A stretch of DNA of 64,000 nt from Sphingomonas sp. 32-62-10 (lineage in GTDB: Bacteria > Pseudomonadota > Alphaproteobacteria > Sphingomonadales > Sphingomonadaceae): NCBI GenBank assembly GCA_002280555.1, contig NCEE01000009.1, forward strand, positions 62,001 to 126,000. The letters run 5' to 3'. Below are positions 46,699 to 56,358 of the stretch, piece after piece; the stretch's first letter is position 1; every line of letters starts with the position of its first letter. A program made the translations under genes and the position numbers. The notes beneath the pieces are model-generated. The model did not search any database and was not told the DNA's origin. It saw only the letters and a program-made list of their open reading frames with translations.

Positions 46699-46749
46699 CG
46701 TGCGAATTCGCGTCCGGGCCACTTTGCATCTCTGCCAATCCCCGGCACG

Positions 46750-47559
46750 TTGTCGTCGGTGACTCCTCAACAACTTTCTGATCCGATCGCGGATAGTCCC
46801 CGCATCATCCTGGCTGGTGCGCGGGCGATCTATATAGGTCCGGGCCTGGCGCTTTCGCCGCATCGCAATGCCGTCGCCACGCTAGCGGTCGCGCTGGCCG
46901 TGCCGTTCGAGGTCGCTTGGCTGCGGACGCCGGAACGCCCGACCGAGACCCGGATGATCGCGCTGATACCGCCTAACACGCTGCACCACCTGATCGCGGC
47001 GGGACCGATGATGTTCGTCTATCTCGATGCACTGGCCGATGACCAAGGAGCGATCGCAGCGCACATCGCCTCGCGGCCAGAAGCACCAGCACATATTGCG
47101 ACCAGATGTGCGGAGATTGCCAAGAGTCATGCAGCGCCGGAGATCGTGCCGACGCTAATCGCAACGCTAGGTTTGAACGACCATTCTGGCGAAGTGCCCT
47201 CCCCCGGCATCGCGGCCGTAATCCGTACAATCGACGAACGACCCCATGACTTTGGATCGGCGAAGATCGCCGCCGGCCTCGCGGGTATGTCGGAAAGCCA
47301 TTTCCACCGCTCGATCAAACGCGCAACGGGCGTCCCGTTTCGCCGATACCGGCTTTGGCGCAGGCTGGCGATTGCGGCGATTGCGCTGAAGGACGGCGCA
47401 AACCTGACCGATGCGGCGATGGAGGGCGGCTTTGCGAGCTCGGCACATTTCAGTACCACCTTCCGCCATATGTTCGGCATCCAGCCATCCCAGCTGATCA
47501 AGGCAAATGCGCAATTCGACGTCGTCCATTCCGCTTGCGTCGCAACCCCGCGGCCCTAG
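46750..47559 (+). CDS. AraC-family transcriptional regulator
   Basis: A 269-residue regulator. The N-terminal part is probably a sensing domain (ITLAGARAIYIGPGLALSPHR-like start). The C-terminal DNA-binding domain carries two helix-turn-helix motifs, with SESHFHRSIKRATGVPFRRYRLWRRL (key SESHFHRSIKRATG) and GFASSAHFSTTFRHMFGIQPS (key AHFSTTFRHMFG). The start is TTG at 46750 or GTG at 46759. Target genes not known; the neighbouring membrane protein is a candidate. Confidence 0.8.
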   Translation: MSSVTPQQLSDPIADSPRIILAGARAIYIGPGLALSPHRNAVATLAVALAVPFEVAWLRTPERPTETRMIALIPPNTLHHLIAAGPMMFVYLDALADDQGAIAAHIASRPEAPAHIATRCAEIAKSHAAPEIVPTLIATLGLNDHSGEVPSPGIAAVIRTIDERPHDFGSAKIAAGLAGMSESHFHRSIKRATGVPFRRYRLWRRLAIAAIALKDGANLTDAAMEGGFASSAHFSTTFRHMFGIQPSQLIKANAQFDVVHSACVATPRP

Positions 47560-47587
47560 TCTCGGTACCTTACCGACGGAGACATTC

Positions 47588-49519
47588 ATGCGCACCATTC
47601 TGTTCGCCGCCACCTGCCTTGCCGCCCTAGCCCTGCCCGCCCAGGCGCAGCAGGTCGAAACCCGTGTGATCGGCGCGGCGACGCTGGAGAATGTCCCCCC
47701 CATCCCCGCCGATCTGGTGCGCGATCTGGCGCGGTATCGGGAAAGTCGGGCGGCAGGGTTTGCCGACTGGATGCCCGATGGCAGCATGCTGATCCTGACG
47801 CGGTTCGGGGCGACACCGCAGCTGCACCACGTCAAGGGCCCCGGCATGGCGCGCAAGCAAATCACCTTTGCCGCCGAGCCGATCGGCGGTGCGCGATCCA
47901 TCCCCGGCACCGACCGGCTGTTGTTCAGCCGCGATACCGGGGGCGACGAATGGGTGCAGATCTATGCAATGGGGCCTGACCTGAAGCCCATCCAGCTGAC
48001 CGAGACGGGCACCCAGAACGGCGCGATCGTGATGGCGGGCGATGGCGGGCTGATTTATTGGGCGCAGGCAACCAAGGGATCGGGCGACCGCACGATCTGG
48101 CGCGCCAACCCTGCCGATCCGGCATCGCGAAAGATGATCTATAGCGGCAACGGCGTCACCAACCCTTCGGACCTGTCGGCTGACGGCAAGACGTTGCTGC
48201 TGACGCACCGGACCTCGGCAGTCGAAAGCCAGTTGTTCCTACTCGATATTGCAACCGGCCAAACCACCGAGATCGCCAAGGGTCCCAAGGCGAGCCTGTC
48301 GGGCGCAACTTTTGCGCGCGACGACAAGTCCGTATTGGTGATCAGTAATCGCGGCAGCGATGTCGATCGCCTGGTCGAAATCGATATCGCGACCGGTACG
48401 GCGACCCCGGTATCACCTCCGTCACCCTGGGGCGTCGAGGATTTCGACCTGAGCGAGGACGGCCGCATCCTGGCTTATACCTCCAATGAGGATGGCTATT
48501 CGCGGGTGACCGTGCAGGATTTCGTCACCCGCCGCGCGCTGCCGCAACCTGCCCTGCCGAAAGGCGTCGTCGGTCGACTAAAATTCTCGCGCGATGGCCG
48601 CAACCTCGCGATCGGGATCGCCACCGCGAGCGATCCGGGCGATGTGTGGAGCTGGGACGTGACGGCCGGAAGGCTCGATCGCTGGACCGAATCCGAAGCC
48701 GGGCCGATCGACAAGGCAATGATGCCCGAACCAAAGCTGATCCGCTTCGCGAGCTTCGACAAGCTATCGGTGCCAGCGTTCGTTTATCGCACCAAGACTG
48801 TGCCAGCGGGCGCAAAAACGCCGGTCGTCATCATTATTCATGGCGGACCGGAGGGGCAATCGCGCCCCGGTTGGTCGACAACACCCGCCGCCTTTGCCGA
48901 TTTGCTTGGCGCAACCGTGATCGTCCCCAATGTGCGCGGATCGACCGGCTATGGCACGCGCTACCTGAACCTCGACAATGCCGAAAAGCGTGAGGACAGC
49001 GTGAAAGACATCGGCGCGCTGATCGACTGGATCAAGGCGCAACCCGATCTCGATGGGTCAAAGATCGCCGTCTATGGGGGTTCCTATGGCGGCTATATGT
49101 CACTCGCGGCGATGACCAAATATAGCGACAAGCTGGCGGGCGGGGTCGACCTGTTCGGGATCGGCGACTGGACCACGTTCCTTCAGAATACCGAAGCCTA
49201 TCGCCGCGACGCGCGCCGGGCGGAATATGGCGATGAACGTACCCCGAAGATGCAAGCGGTGTTCGCGCGTATTTCACCGCGCGCCAATGTGGCGGGCATC
49301 ACCAAGCCAATGCTGATCGAACAGGGTGCCAACGACCCGCGCGTGCCGCGCAGCGAGAGCGAACAAATGGTGCAGGCAATTCGCGCGCGCGGGGTACCGG
49401 TTTCCTACATTCTGTTTGCCGATGAAGGCCATGGCTGGCGCAAGAAACCCAACCAGGATCTTGCCCAACAAGCAGAGATCGCCTTTTTGCGGCGGTTGTT
49501 TGCCGACCCGGCCAAGTAA
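47588..49519 (+). CDS. S9-family (prolyl oligopeptidase-like) peptidase
   Basis: An exported serine peptidase of 643 residues with a signal peptide ending PAQAQ near residue 21. Residues 50-370 are a beta-propeller (repeated SADGKTL-, SEDGR-type strands). The C-terminal alpha/beta hydrolase domain has the nucleophile Ser499 in YGGSYGGYMS, the catalytic aspartate in GANDPRVP and the histidine in DEGHGW. It cleaves small peptides, possibly after proline or alanine, in the periplasm. GGAGA precedes the ATG. Confidence 0.88.
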   Translation: MRTILFAATCLAALALPAQAQQVETRVIGAATLENVPPIPADLVRDLARYRESRAAGFADWMPDGSMLILTRFGATPQLHHVKGPGMARKQITFAAEPIGGARSIPGTDRLLFSRDTGGDEWVQIYAMGPDLKPIQLTETGTQNGAIVMAGDGGLIYWAQATKGSGDRTIWRANPADPASRKMIYSGNGVTNPSDLSADGKTLLLTHRTSAVESQLFLLDIATGQTTEIAKGPKASLSGATFARDDKSVLVISNRGSDVDRLVEIDIATGTATPVSPPSPWGVEDFDLSEDGRILAYTSNEDGYSRVTVQDFVTRRALPQPALPKGVVGRLKFSRDGRNLAIGIATASDPGDVWSWDVTAGRLDRWTESEAGPIDKAMMPEPKLIRFASFDKLSVPAFVYRTKTVPAGAKTPVVIIIHGGPEGQSRPGWSTTPAAFADLLGATVIVPNVRGSTGYGTRYLNLDNAEKREDSVKDIGALIDWIKAQPDLDGSKIAVYGGSYGGYMSLAAMTKYSDKLAGGVDLFGIGDWTTFLQNTEAYRRDARRAEYGDERTPKMQAVFARISPRANVAGITKPMLIEQGANDPRVPRSESEQMVQAIRARGVPVSYILFADEGHGWRKKPNQDLAQQAEIAFLRRLFADPAK

Positions 49520-49687
49520 CTGCCTATCGGTGCGCGATGTGGTGCAACCGCGCAACAATCCACAGCTAATTGGCGGAGCACCTCCAGCGATATCTTGAGT
49601 GCTGTGACAATTCTGTTACCGGGCAATGCACAATCCGGGTCACACGGATGACAGGGTAGGATCGCCATCTTTTTCACTGGGGGAATC

Positions 49688-52069
49688 ATGACTTCTATGC
49701 CCATTTCGACCCGTCGTCTGGCCCGTTCGCTCGCTGGCAGCGCCTCGCTGATCGCGCTGGCGCTGATCGCGACTCCAGCGGCAGCCGCCGATCCCGCCCC
49801 CGCCGCGCCCGCCCAGGCTGCGCCTCAGGTTGACGAGAACGACGACGGTCTCGCAACGATCACGGTTACGGCGCAACGGCGAGAGGAAAAGCTCCAGGAT
49901 GTGCCACTTTCGGTGTCGGTGGTTCGCGGCGAACTGCTCGATAACATTGCGGCGGGCGGCCAGGATATCCGCTTCCTGTCGGGCCGCGTCCCCAGTCTGT
50001 TAATCGAATCATCGTTCGGTCGCACTTTTCCGCGCTTCTACATCCGCGGCCTTGGCAATACCGATTTCGACTTCAACGCGTCGCAGCCGGTCAGCCTCGT
50101 TTATGACGATGTCGTGCTCGAAAACCCGATCCTGAAAGGGTTCCCGGTATTCGATCTCGAACGGGTGGAAGTGCTGCGCGGGCCGCAGGGCACCTTGTTC
50201 GGTCGCAACACGCCGGCCGGCATCGTCAAGTTCGATTCGGTCAAGCCGAGCAATACGCTGAACGGCTATGGCCGCGTTTCCTATGGCAGCTTCAATAACG
50301 TGAACGCACAAGGTGCGATCGGCGCGCCGATCGTTGACGACACCGTCAGCGTGCGCATTTCCGCCTTGTATCAGCGCCAGGACGGCTATGTGGACAATGT
50401 TGTGCCAGCCGGCACGACCCGCAATCGATTCGAAGGTTTTGAAGAATTCGCAGGCCGTGCGCAAATCCTCATCAAGCCGACCGACCAGTTCGATGTTCTG
50501 CTGACAGGGCAATTGCGGACGCTGCGCGGCACCGCTCGCCTGTTCCGTGCGAATGTGTTCACCAAGGGGCAGACCGGGCTCAATGCCAATTTCGTTCGTG
50601 ACCGCGTGTCGATCGATGGGCAAAATGAGCAGAAAGTCGATACCCAGAACCTCTCGGCACGGGTGACCTACGATACGGGGCCAGTGTCGCTCATTTCGGT
50701 GACGAGCTACTGGAGCGGTGATGCCACGTCGGTCGGCGATGTCGATGGCGGCTTCGGTGCGAATTTCCTGCCGGCCGGGCTCTTTGGACCGGGCAACATC
50801 CCCTTCACCGCCGAAACGCGCGACAGCGTGCCCCGGCTGCGCCAGTTCACCCAGGAATTCCGCCTGGCCAGCAATGGCGACAATGCGCTGAGCTATCAGG
50901 CCGGTTTCTTCTATTTCAGTGAACAGTTGCGCATCGTCAGCGAGAATTTTTCGACGCTGGGCGACCCCAACAATGCGCGCGGCGGCGTGAACATTCTGGT
51001 CGATCAGGATCAGGACAGCAAAGCGTACGGCGTGTTCGGATCGTTGACGTACAAGCTGACCGATCAACTGAGCGTCACCGGCGGCGTGCGGTATAACAAT
51101 GATGACCGCGATTACTTTGTGGCCCGCACCCGCGACACACAGTTCCCCAACTTCCTCCAGGATCCGCTCGGCACCGTGCGCCGTTCGGTCAACGGCGAGA
51201 ATGTGACGTGGGACGCGACCGTCAACTACAAGGCGACCGACGATATCAACCTCTATGCCCGGGCGGCAAAGGGCTATCGGGCGCCGAGCATCCAGGGCCG
51301 CATCCTGTTTCCCGCCAATACCGCGCAGACTCTGGAGGACGGTGTAACAACAGCCGCATCGGAAACGATCCAATCGTGGGAAGCGGGCATCAAATCGACC
51401 TTTCTCGACGGTCGCGGACGCCTGAACCTCAACGGCTTCTACTATGATCTCGACAATGCGCAGCTCACCGCGGTTGGTGGCGGGGTCAACTCGAACCGAC
51501 TGCTGAACGCGGACAATGTTCGCGGTTACGGCTTCGAGGCAGATGCGGAATTACGCCCGATACCGAACCTGACGCTTACCGCAGGGCTCAGCTATAACCA
51601 CACGGAAATCCGTGATCGTAATCTGACGACCGCCGCGTGCGGCGTGCAAGGGTTCGATGGTGTGGCGCTGTGCACGGTGCGCGATCCGATCGTCGTGCCG
51701 ACCGCGCCGTTCACATCGGCCATCGTCAACATCAACGGCAACAGCCTGCCACAATCGCCGCGCTGGATCGCCAACTGGACGGCGCGCTATAGCGTCCCGC
51801 TCGGGTCGGGCGAACTCTACGCCTATACCGACTGGGCGTATCGATCGAAGATCAATTTCTTCCTGTACGACTCGGTCGAATTCCAGAGCACGCACCTGCT
51901 CGAGGGCGGATTGCGGATCGGTTACAAGACGGGACGCTACGAGCTTTCGGCCTTTGCCCGTAACATCACCAACACAACGCAAGCGGTTGGCGGAATCGAT
52001 TTCAACAATTTGACGGGTTTCGTTAACGAACCACGCGTGTTCGGCGGCGAATTCGGCGTGAAGTTCTAA
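49688..52069 (+). CDS. TonB-dependent outer-membrane receptor
   Basis: A 793-residue outer-membrane transporter. Signal peptide about residues 1-34, then a DGLATITVTAQRREEKLQDVPLSVSVV TonB-box and plug start (key TVTAQRREEKLQD), plug motif FYIRGLGN and LRGPQGTLFGRN, and a barrel ending in the aromatic motif FGVKF. Sphingomonads have many such receptors; the ligand (siderophore, cobalamin, sugar or other) is not evident, and no dedicated periplasmic permease is adjacent. GGGGGA precedes the ATG. Confidence 0.9.
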   Translation: MTSMPISTRRLARSLAGSASLIALALIATPAAAADPAPAAPAQAAPQVDENDDGLATITVTAQRREEKLQDVPLSVSVVRGELLDNIAAGGQDIRFLSGRVPSLLIESSFGRTFPRFYIRGLGNTDFDFNASQPVSLVYDDVVLENPILKGFPVFDLERVEVLRGPQGTLFGRNTPAGIVKFDSVKPSNTLNGYGRVSYGSFNNVNAQGAIGAPIVDDTVSVRISALYQRQDGYVDNVVPAGTTRNRFEGFEEFAGRAQILIKPTDQFDVLLTGQLRTLRGTARLFRANVFTKGQTGLNANFVRDRVSIDGQNEQKVDTQNLSARVTYDTGPVSLISVTSYWSGDATSVGDVDGGFGANFLPAGLFGPGNIPFTAETRDSVPRLRQFTQEFRLASNGDNALSYQAGFFYFSEQLRIVSENFSTLGDPNNARGGVNILVDQDQDSKAYGVFGSLTYKLTDQLSVTGGVRYNNDDRDYFVARTRDTQFPNFLQDPLGTVRRSVNGENVTWDATVNYKATDDINLYARAAKGYRAPSIQGRILFPANTAQTLEDGVTTAASETIQSWEAGIKSTFLDGRGRLNLNGFYYDLDNAQLTAVGGGVNSNRLLNADNVRGYGFEADAELRPIPNLTLTAGLSYNHTEIRDRNLTTAACGVQGFDGVALCTVRDPIVVPTAPFTSAIVNINGNSLPQSPRWIANWTARYSVPLGSGELYAYTDWAYRSKINFFLYDSVEFQSTHLLEGGLRIGYKTGRYELSAFARNITNTTQAVGGIDFNNLTGFVNEPRVFGGEFGVKF

Positions 52070-52094
52070 CGAATCGTTCGACTGCTACCCTCAC

Positions 52095-52132
52095 ATGAGC
52101 GCGCGAGACCGATTTGGGTTTCGCGCGCTCAT
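52095..52132 (+). terminator. Hairpin after the TonB receptor gene
   Basis: ATGAGCGCGCGA (52095-52106) pairs perfectly with TCGCGCGCTCAT (52121-52132). No T-tract follows, so it may be a stability hairpin rather than an intrinsic terminator. Confidence 0.5.
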
Positions 52133-52241
52133 ATCATTCGCCATGACTTGGCGATGGTGCCTTCCGACACCTCTCCCCTGATCCTTTCCGGATTTGTGAT
52201 GCTGTGGCCATTGCTGCGGCGACCGCACCACCAGCACAGCA

Positions 52242-52982
52242 TCAATACACGCCAATCAGCTTGGCGCCCGCGACGATCAGCACAAGGCCGAGCGAGCGGA
52301 GCACTAAACGCTCGGGCAATTTGATCCCCAGCGTCGTGCCGATGGTCGCGCCAATCAGCACTGCACCGGCGAATAACGGCAATCCGTCGGGCAATTGCTG
52401 CAGCGACGCGACGTTACCCGCGAGGCCCGAAATCGAATTGGCGAAGATGAAGACCGCTGCGACCCCCGATGCCTGTTTCGGCTGGGCCCAGGCAAACAAC
52501 AGCAACAGCGGCGACAGGAAGATACCGCCGCCAGTGCCGGTCAGACCCGACAGCAGCCCGATGCCAACGCCGGCCAGGATCGCCGGGACGATTGGCGGGT
52601 CTCGCACCTCGGTACTCGCCACAATCGCCCGCGGCCAGAGCAGACGCGCGGCCGACAGCCACAACACCACGCCGACAATCGGGCGATAAGTGTTGCTCGG
52701 CAAGGTGATCATCCCGCCGACATAAGCCATTGGGAGTGCGCCGAGCAGGAACGGCCAAAGGATTCGCCAGCGAAACTGCCCCGCACGAATGAACCGCACT
52801 GACGCAAAGCCCGATACCAGCACGTTCAGCGCCAACGCGGTGGGCCGCATCACTGCCGTCGGCAAGCCGAACAGCGCCATGATGGCGATATAAGCCGATG
52901 CCCCGCCATGGCCGACGCTCGAATACAATGTCGCGCCGAGCATCAGGCAAAGGGCGAGCAGCAGGTTGATTTCGGTGATCAT
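52242..52982 (-). CDS. TSUP-family (TauE/SafE) membrane transporter
   Basis: A second TSUP transporter, 246 residues, eight hydrophobic segments. The family repeats are visible: TLYSSVGHGGASAYIAIMAL near the start (key SVGHGGAS) and GLLSGLTGTGGGIFLSPLLL in the second half (key GLTGTGGG). Substrate unknown. It ends opposite the TonB receptor gene and is separate from the cysE-linked paralogue at 22295. Confidence 0.8.
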   Translation of the reverse strand: MITEINLLLALCLMLGATLYSSVGHGGASAYIAIMALFGLPTAVMRPTALALNVLVSGFASVRFIRAGQFRWRILWPFLLGALPMAYVGGMITLPSNTYRPIVGVVLWLSAARLLWPRAIVASTEVRDPPIVPAILAGVGIGLLSGLTGTGGGIFLSPLLLLFAWAQPKQASGVAAVFIFANSISGLAGNVASLQQLPDGLPLFAGAVLIGATIGTTLGIKLPERLVLRSLGLVLIVAGAKLIGVY

Positions 52983-53129
52983 AGCGCTTTGGGCCCGATC
53001 GGATTGACCATGTCAACGATATATCCAATGAGATACAGCGTTGATCGGCAGTGGTACCGTCAGCCGTGCATTCAATCTCCCTTTGTACTGTCGGGTCGCT
53101 CGCGCGCTGGTTTGCAGGTTAACCCGCCC

Positions 53130-53861
53130 CTATCGCCGCCCGCGCCAGATTTTGATCGGATTGCCCGGTGCCAGCCCGCCCTGATGCGCTGGGCAGGCGG
53201 TGAAGCGCAGTTGCTTGTCCAGGCACAGCCAGATTTCATCGAGCCAGCCCTGTCGCGTAGCGGTGATGCGCATCATGTTCGCCTGCACGCCGGGATTGGC
53301 GCGGGCCATGGCGGTCGCGAGCTGCCCCGCGGTCAGCCGCCGCCGTGACAGCGCGTTCATGTCAGGATAGCGCAGCCGCCCGAACAAGCCGGTCGCCTTG
53401 TCAAAATAGCCATCGGGCGTCGTGTTCATGCAGGTGCCGTGCTTGGCCCATTCATGCTGGAGCAGTTGCGGTGAGGGCGTGGCGCACAGATTCTTGCGGA
53501 TCACTGCTGGCGGCAAAATCTCGGCCGGTTTGCAATATTGCGGCCATTTCTCCCCCGTACCGTCGGGCCACAACCCGTGGAGCGTAAAGCCGAAGCGGTT
53601 ACCGCTGCCGCACTGAAACCGAGCCGATTCATCTCGCGCGTTGCTCCGGCAATATTGCGGGGTCCAGCTGATGGCGAGCGTATAGCTGCCGATCGGGAGC
53701 ACCCGCTTGGGCTGGCTGGCGCTGGGGCCATCGGCGCGCGGCACCGGCACCCGATCGGGAACGGCGCAGCTATAGGCCTGGGCATAAGCGAGGCCCGGCG
53801 ATGCCACCGCTGCAGCAGCGACGATCAGAGCAGCGAAGCGGCGCAGGCGTGACATCGGCAT
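53130..53861 (-). CDS. Ribonuclease T2 family protein
   Basis: A secreted or periplasmic RNase of 243 residues with a signal peptide ending AYAQA near residue 29. Both catalytic sites are intact: FTLHGLWPDG with His95, and HEWAKHGTC with His136, Glu137, Lys140 and His141. Eight cysteines fit the disulfide pattern of the family. RNase T2 cleaves RNA through 2',3'-cyclic intermediates. It reads towards nadC's downstream side and stands alone. Confidence 0.9.
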   Translation of the reverse strand: MPMSRLRRFAALIVAAAAVASPGLAYAQAYSCAVPDRVPVPRADGPSASQPKRVLPIGSYTLAISWTPQYCRSNARDESARFQCGSGNRFGFTLHGLWPDGTGEKWPQYCKPAEILPPAVIRKNLCATPSPQLLQHEWAKHGTCMNTTPDGYFDKATGLFGRLRYPDMNALSRRRLTAGQLATAMARANPGVQANMMRITATRQGWLDEIWLCLDKQLRFTACPAHQGGLAPGNPIKIWRGRR

Positions 53862-53926
53862 GAAGAACCCCCGTTACGTAACTTGCAGACATCTAACGCC
53901 AAATCATGGCAATGGGTAGCGAAGGA

Positions 53927-54778
53927 TCAGCCAAGTGGCTCCGAAACGGTGCTAAAATCCAGCCCGATATCGGCCGCCGGGGCCGACTGGGTCAGCCGCC
54001 CGACGCTGATGTATGTGACGCCCGTCTCCGCAATCGCGCGGATCGTATCGAGCCGCACCCCGCCCGAGGCCTCGGTCGGCACCCGTCCGCCGATCAGCGT
54101 CACCGCACCGCGCAGGATGGGCGGCGGCATATTATCGAGCAGCAAATGGGTCGCGCCTGCCGAAAGCGCGGGTTCGATCTGATCGACCCGGTCGACCTCC
54201 ACGATGATCCGCGCAATCCCCGCCGCCTTGGCACGGCGCACCGCCTCCTCAACCGATCCGGCGACCGCGACGTGATTATCCTTGATCATCGCCGCATCCC
54301 ACAACCCCATGCGGTGATTGGTCGCGCCGCCCATCCGCGTCGCATATTTCTCCAGCAGACGAAGCCCGGGGATCGTCTTGCGGGTATCGAGCAGGATCGC
54401 GCCGGTGCCCATGATCTTGTCGACATAACCACGCGTCATCGTCGCAATGCCCGACAGATGCTGGACGGTGTTAAGCGCCGATCGCTCCGCCGTCAGCATG
54501 GCGCGCGCACTGCCTTCGATCCGCATCAAATCGGTGCCGGCGGGCACGCGTGCGCCCTCCTCCACCAACATCTCGATCACGGCACCCGGATCGAGCGCGC
54601 GGAAAAACGCCTCCGCGATCGGCAGGCCAGCGACCACTATCGGATCGCGGCTATCCATCACCCCGGCAAAGCGCGCCTCCGCCGGAATGACAGCGGCCGA
54701 CGTGATATCGCCCCCCTCCCCCAGATCCTCGGCAAGCGTCGCGCGGACAAACGAATCGAGGTCGAAGCCGGGGATCAT
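53927..54778 (-). CDS. nadC: Nicotinate-nucleotide pyrophosphorylase (quinolinate phosphoribosyltransferase)
   Basis: Converts quinolinate and PRPP to nicotinate mononucleotide in de novo NAD synthesis. The 283-residue product has LAEDLGEGGDITSAAV near residue 20, ERSALNTVQHLSGIAT, LDTRKTIPGLRLLEKYA with the substrate-binding lysine, and DNMPPP near residue 220. ATG 54778 fits family N-termini; the longer open frame to 54988 does not. No nadA or nadB is adjacent. A short repeat cluster lies just upstream. Confidence 0.93.
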   Translation of the reverse strand: MIPGFDLDSFVRATLAEDLGEGGDITSAAVIPAEARFAGVMDSRDPIVVAGLPIAEAFFRALDPGAVIEMLVEEGARVPAGTDLMRIEGSARAMLTAERSALNTVQHLSGIATMTRGYVDKIMGTGAILLDTRKTIPGLRLLEKYATRMGGATNHRMGLWDAAMIKDNHVAVAGSVEEAVRRAKAAGIARIIVEVDRVDQIEPALSAGATHLLLDNMPPPILRGAVTLIGGRVPTEASGGVRLDTIRAIAETGVTYISVGRLTQSAPAADIGLDFSTVSEPLG

Positions 54779-54810
54779 GCGGCGCGATTCCCGAGGTAAG
54801 GTGCAACGCA

Positions 54811-54851
54811 AAGTTGCGGAAGTTGCGGGTCTCCATCGGTTTGCGCAACTT
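54811..54851. repeat. Cluster of AAGTTGCG motifs upstream of nadC
   Basis: AAGTTGCGG occurs at 54811-54819 and again at 54820-54828, and the reverse CGCAACTT at 54844-54851. The repeats lie 33-73 bp before nadC and could be a regulator site; this is inference. Confidence 0.35.
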
Positions 54852-55311
54852 GACGCAAATGGCCGTTGCGGAGCGGTTTGGAGGCGTTTTTCGTAACGAT
54901 CATGATCGACGCTTTGCCACAAAGCGGGGCTTGTAGGAAAACGATATTGGGTCGGCTTGGTGCGACAGTTAGGGCTTTTCCTGTGCACAAGACAGCTTTA
55001 ACCCCGGTTGCAGCCGTTGATTTTGTGCTCCCGCGAAGGCGGGAGCCCAGACTGGGTCCCCGCCTTCGCGGGGACACAACCGAAGTTGAAGTGCTCGCTA
55101 ACCGCCAATTTCGAACATTTACCCAGTCACCGCCATGCGCTCCTGCCCAAAGGTGGAACGGCGGCAATCTGGTGAAAGAGCGGACGGGCGGCTTCCGCCC
55201 CAGAGTCGGTCGTTTGCACGCGCGGTCTTGAACGTCCGCATGTAACAAAAGCCGTCCTTCGATCGATGGACTCTGCCATCGACGCAGTATCCTCCGATTG
55301 CCTCCCTAGGC
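54852..55311. other. Gap between nadC and the papain-like gene
   Basis: No convincing gene. It contains the palindromic repeat at 55025-55080; the remainder is plain sequence with only short shadow frames. Confidence 0.5.
55025..55080. repeat. Palindromic intergenic repeat, copy A
   Basis: Two hairpins back to back: CTCCCGCGAAGGCGGGAG and TCCCCGCCTTCGCGGGGA, separated by CCCAGACTGGG. A copy in the opposite orientation lies at 61420-61477. This is a well-known repeat type in sphingomonads. Confidence 0.85.
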
Positions 55312-56046
55312 TCAAATTTGTGGCTTCGACTTCCAAACTGTCCAAATGTCCTGCGAGAGGACCGGATGTGTCCAATATGCATAAGACAGCATCATGATTT
55401 CACCGTCGGCGCGATTAGGGTCGGCGGATTGCTTCACCACTAGGAATGCCTCTTGTTGGTCGTCATAACCAACTGCCGTAGCGGCATAAACTTCGGTATG
55501 TTCATCGCTAACGGCAAGTGCCTGATTGCCGGTGGTTGGCTGCGCCATGGTTGCAGCATCGGCATAATGCAGGAACAAGAAAGAAAAGGGCTGCCCTTCA
55601 GCCAAGCTCGCCTTTAACTGATACAAGGTGACCGGAGCCACATGAAGACCCAGATCAATCGTACCTGTCGCTGGATCATCATTCGCGGCAATCGGGCTAG
55701 CCGCAGTAGTCGTGCCTGCATCGACGCTTAGCCCCGATGACGCAACGCCAATAGCTGACGTTGCGTCTCCGTCGTGTAAACCAGCAGCACGTCGGCTTTC
55801 TGCGTTCGCGCCACAAGACCAGCGTGCCTTGGCAACCTGCGGCGCAAACCCGGCAATGACCAGATCTCCGTATTGAATGAACAGGGGTGACGGATCGATA
55901 GACATTTGTGAATTTGATAGGCGACGCACATCACGAATACTCGCGGCGATGGCTTTCAACGTACTTGGCCCGATGTGATCGCAATCTCGAATTGCAAAAT
56001 TGATGCCCCGTAAGTCAGCTGATTGAGGAATCTGTCGCAGTGCCAT
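55312..56046 (-). CDS. Degenerate papain-like (C1-type) protein, likely inactive
   Basis: A 244-residue protein without signal. The second half resembles C1-type peptidases as found in bacteria: VTLYQLKASLAEGQPFSFLF (the usual substrate-loading helix), then TAVGYDDQQEAFLVVKQSAD, where papain-like enzymes have GHAVLAVGYDD...NSWG, and a final aromatic DIWTVWKS. The histidine and the catalytic asparagine of NSWG are not conserved (KQSA), and no catalytic cysteine motif is seen, so it is probably inactive or very divergent. ATG 56046 is chosen; a TTG precedes it. A LuxR regulator lies upstream. Confidence 0.45.
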   Translation of the reverse strand: MALRQIPQSADLRGINFAIRDCDHIGPSTLKAIAASIRDVRRLSNSQMSIDPSPLFIQYGDLVIAGFAPQVAKARWSCGANAESRRAAGLHDGDATSAIGVASSGLSVDAGTTTAASPIAANDDPATGTIDLGLHVAPVTLYQLKASLAEGQPFSFLFLHYADAATMAQPTTGNQALAVSDEHTEVYAATAVGYDDQQEAFLVVKQSADPNRADGEIMMLSYAYWTHPVLSQDIWTVWKSKPQI

Positions 56047-56358
56047 CAATGGTTTCTCGTTCGATCAAATTTATGATTCAAATACAAAAAAAGCATTGTC
56101 AATTTTCTTTTGATGATACCGTAGAATTATGAAGACTGTCAGGACATCAAACTTTTTTATTGAAAATGAAAGATGAAGTAATTCCATTGACGGAATGATG
56201 GCGCGGATCATTCACGCTGAAGATACCGACTATTAGCGGTCGGTATTTTTTAAATTAAGTTATTATCGATCTCATGCTAAAATGCCGCACTGTCGTTATC
56301 AGCTTCAGAATGTAGATAAACGATGTGCCGGGCAATCTATGTAAATCCATAGCGGCGT
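56047..56358. other. AT-rich gap between the papain-like gene and luxR
   Basis: 312 bp, clearly more AT-rich than the surrounding DNA. It contains the hairpin-plus-T-run at 56223 and no obvious gene. A TTGTCA (56096) with TAGAAT (56122) is a poor promoter pair because the spacing is 20 bp. Confidence 0.45.
56223..56251 (+). terminator. Orphan intrinsic terminator in the AT-rich gap
   Basis: ATACCGAC (56223-56230) pairs perfectly with GTCGGTAT (56239-56246), followed by TTTTT. It would end a plus-strand transcript, yet both flanking genes are on the minus strand, so it may end a small RNA. Confidence 0.55.
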
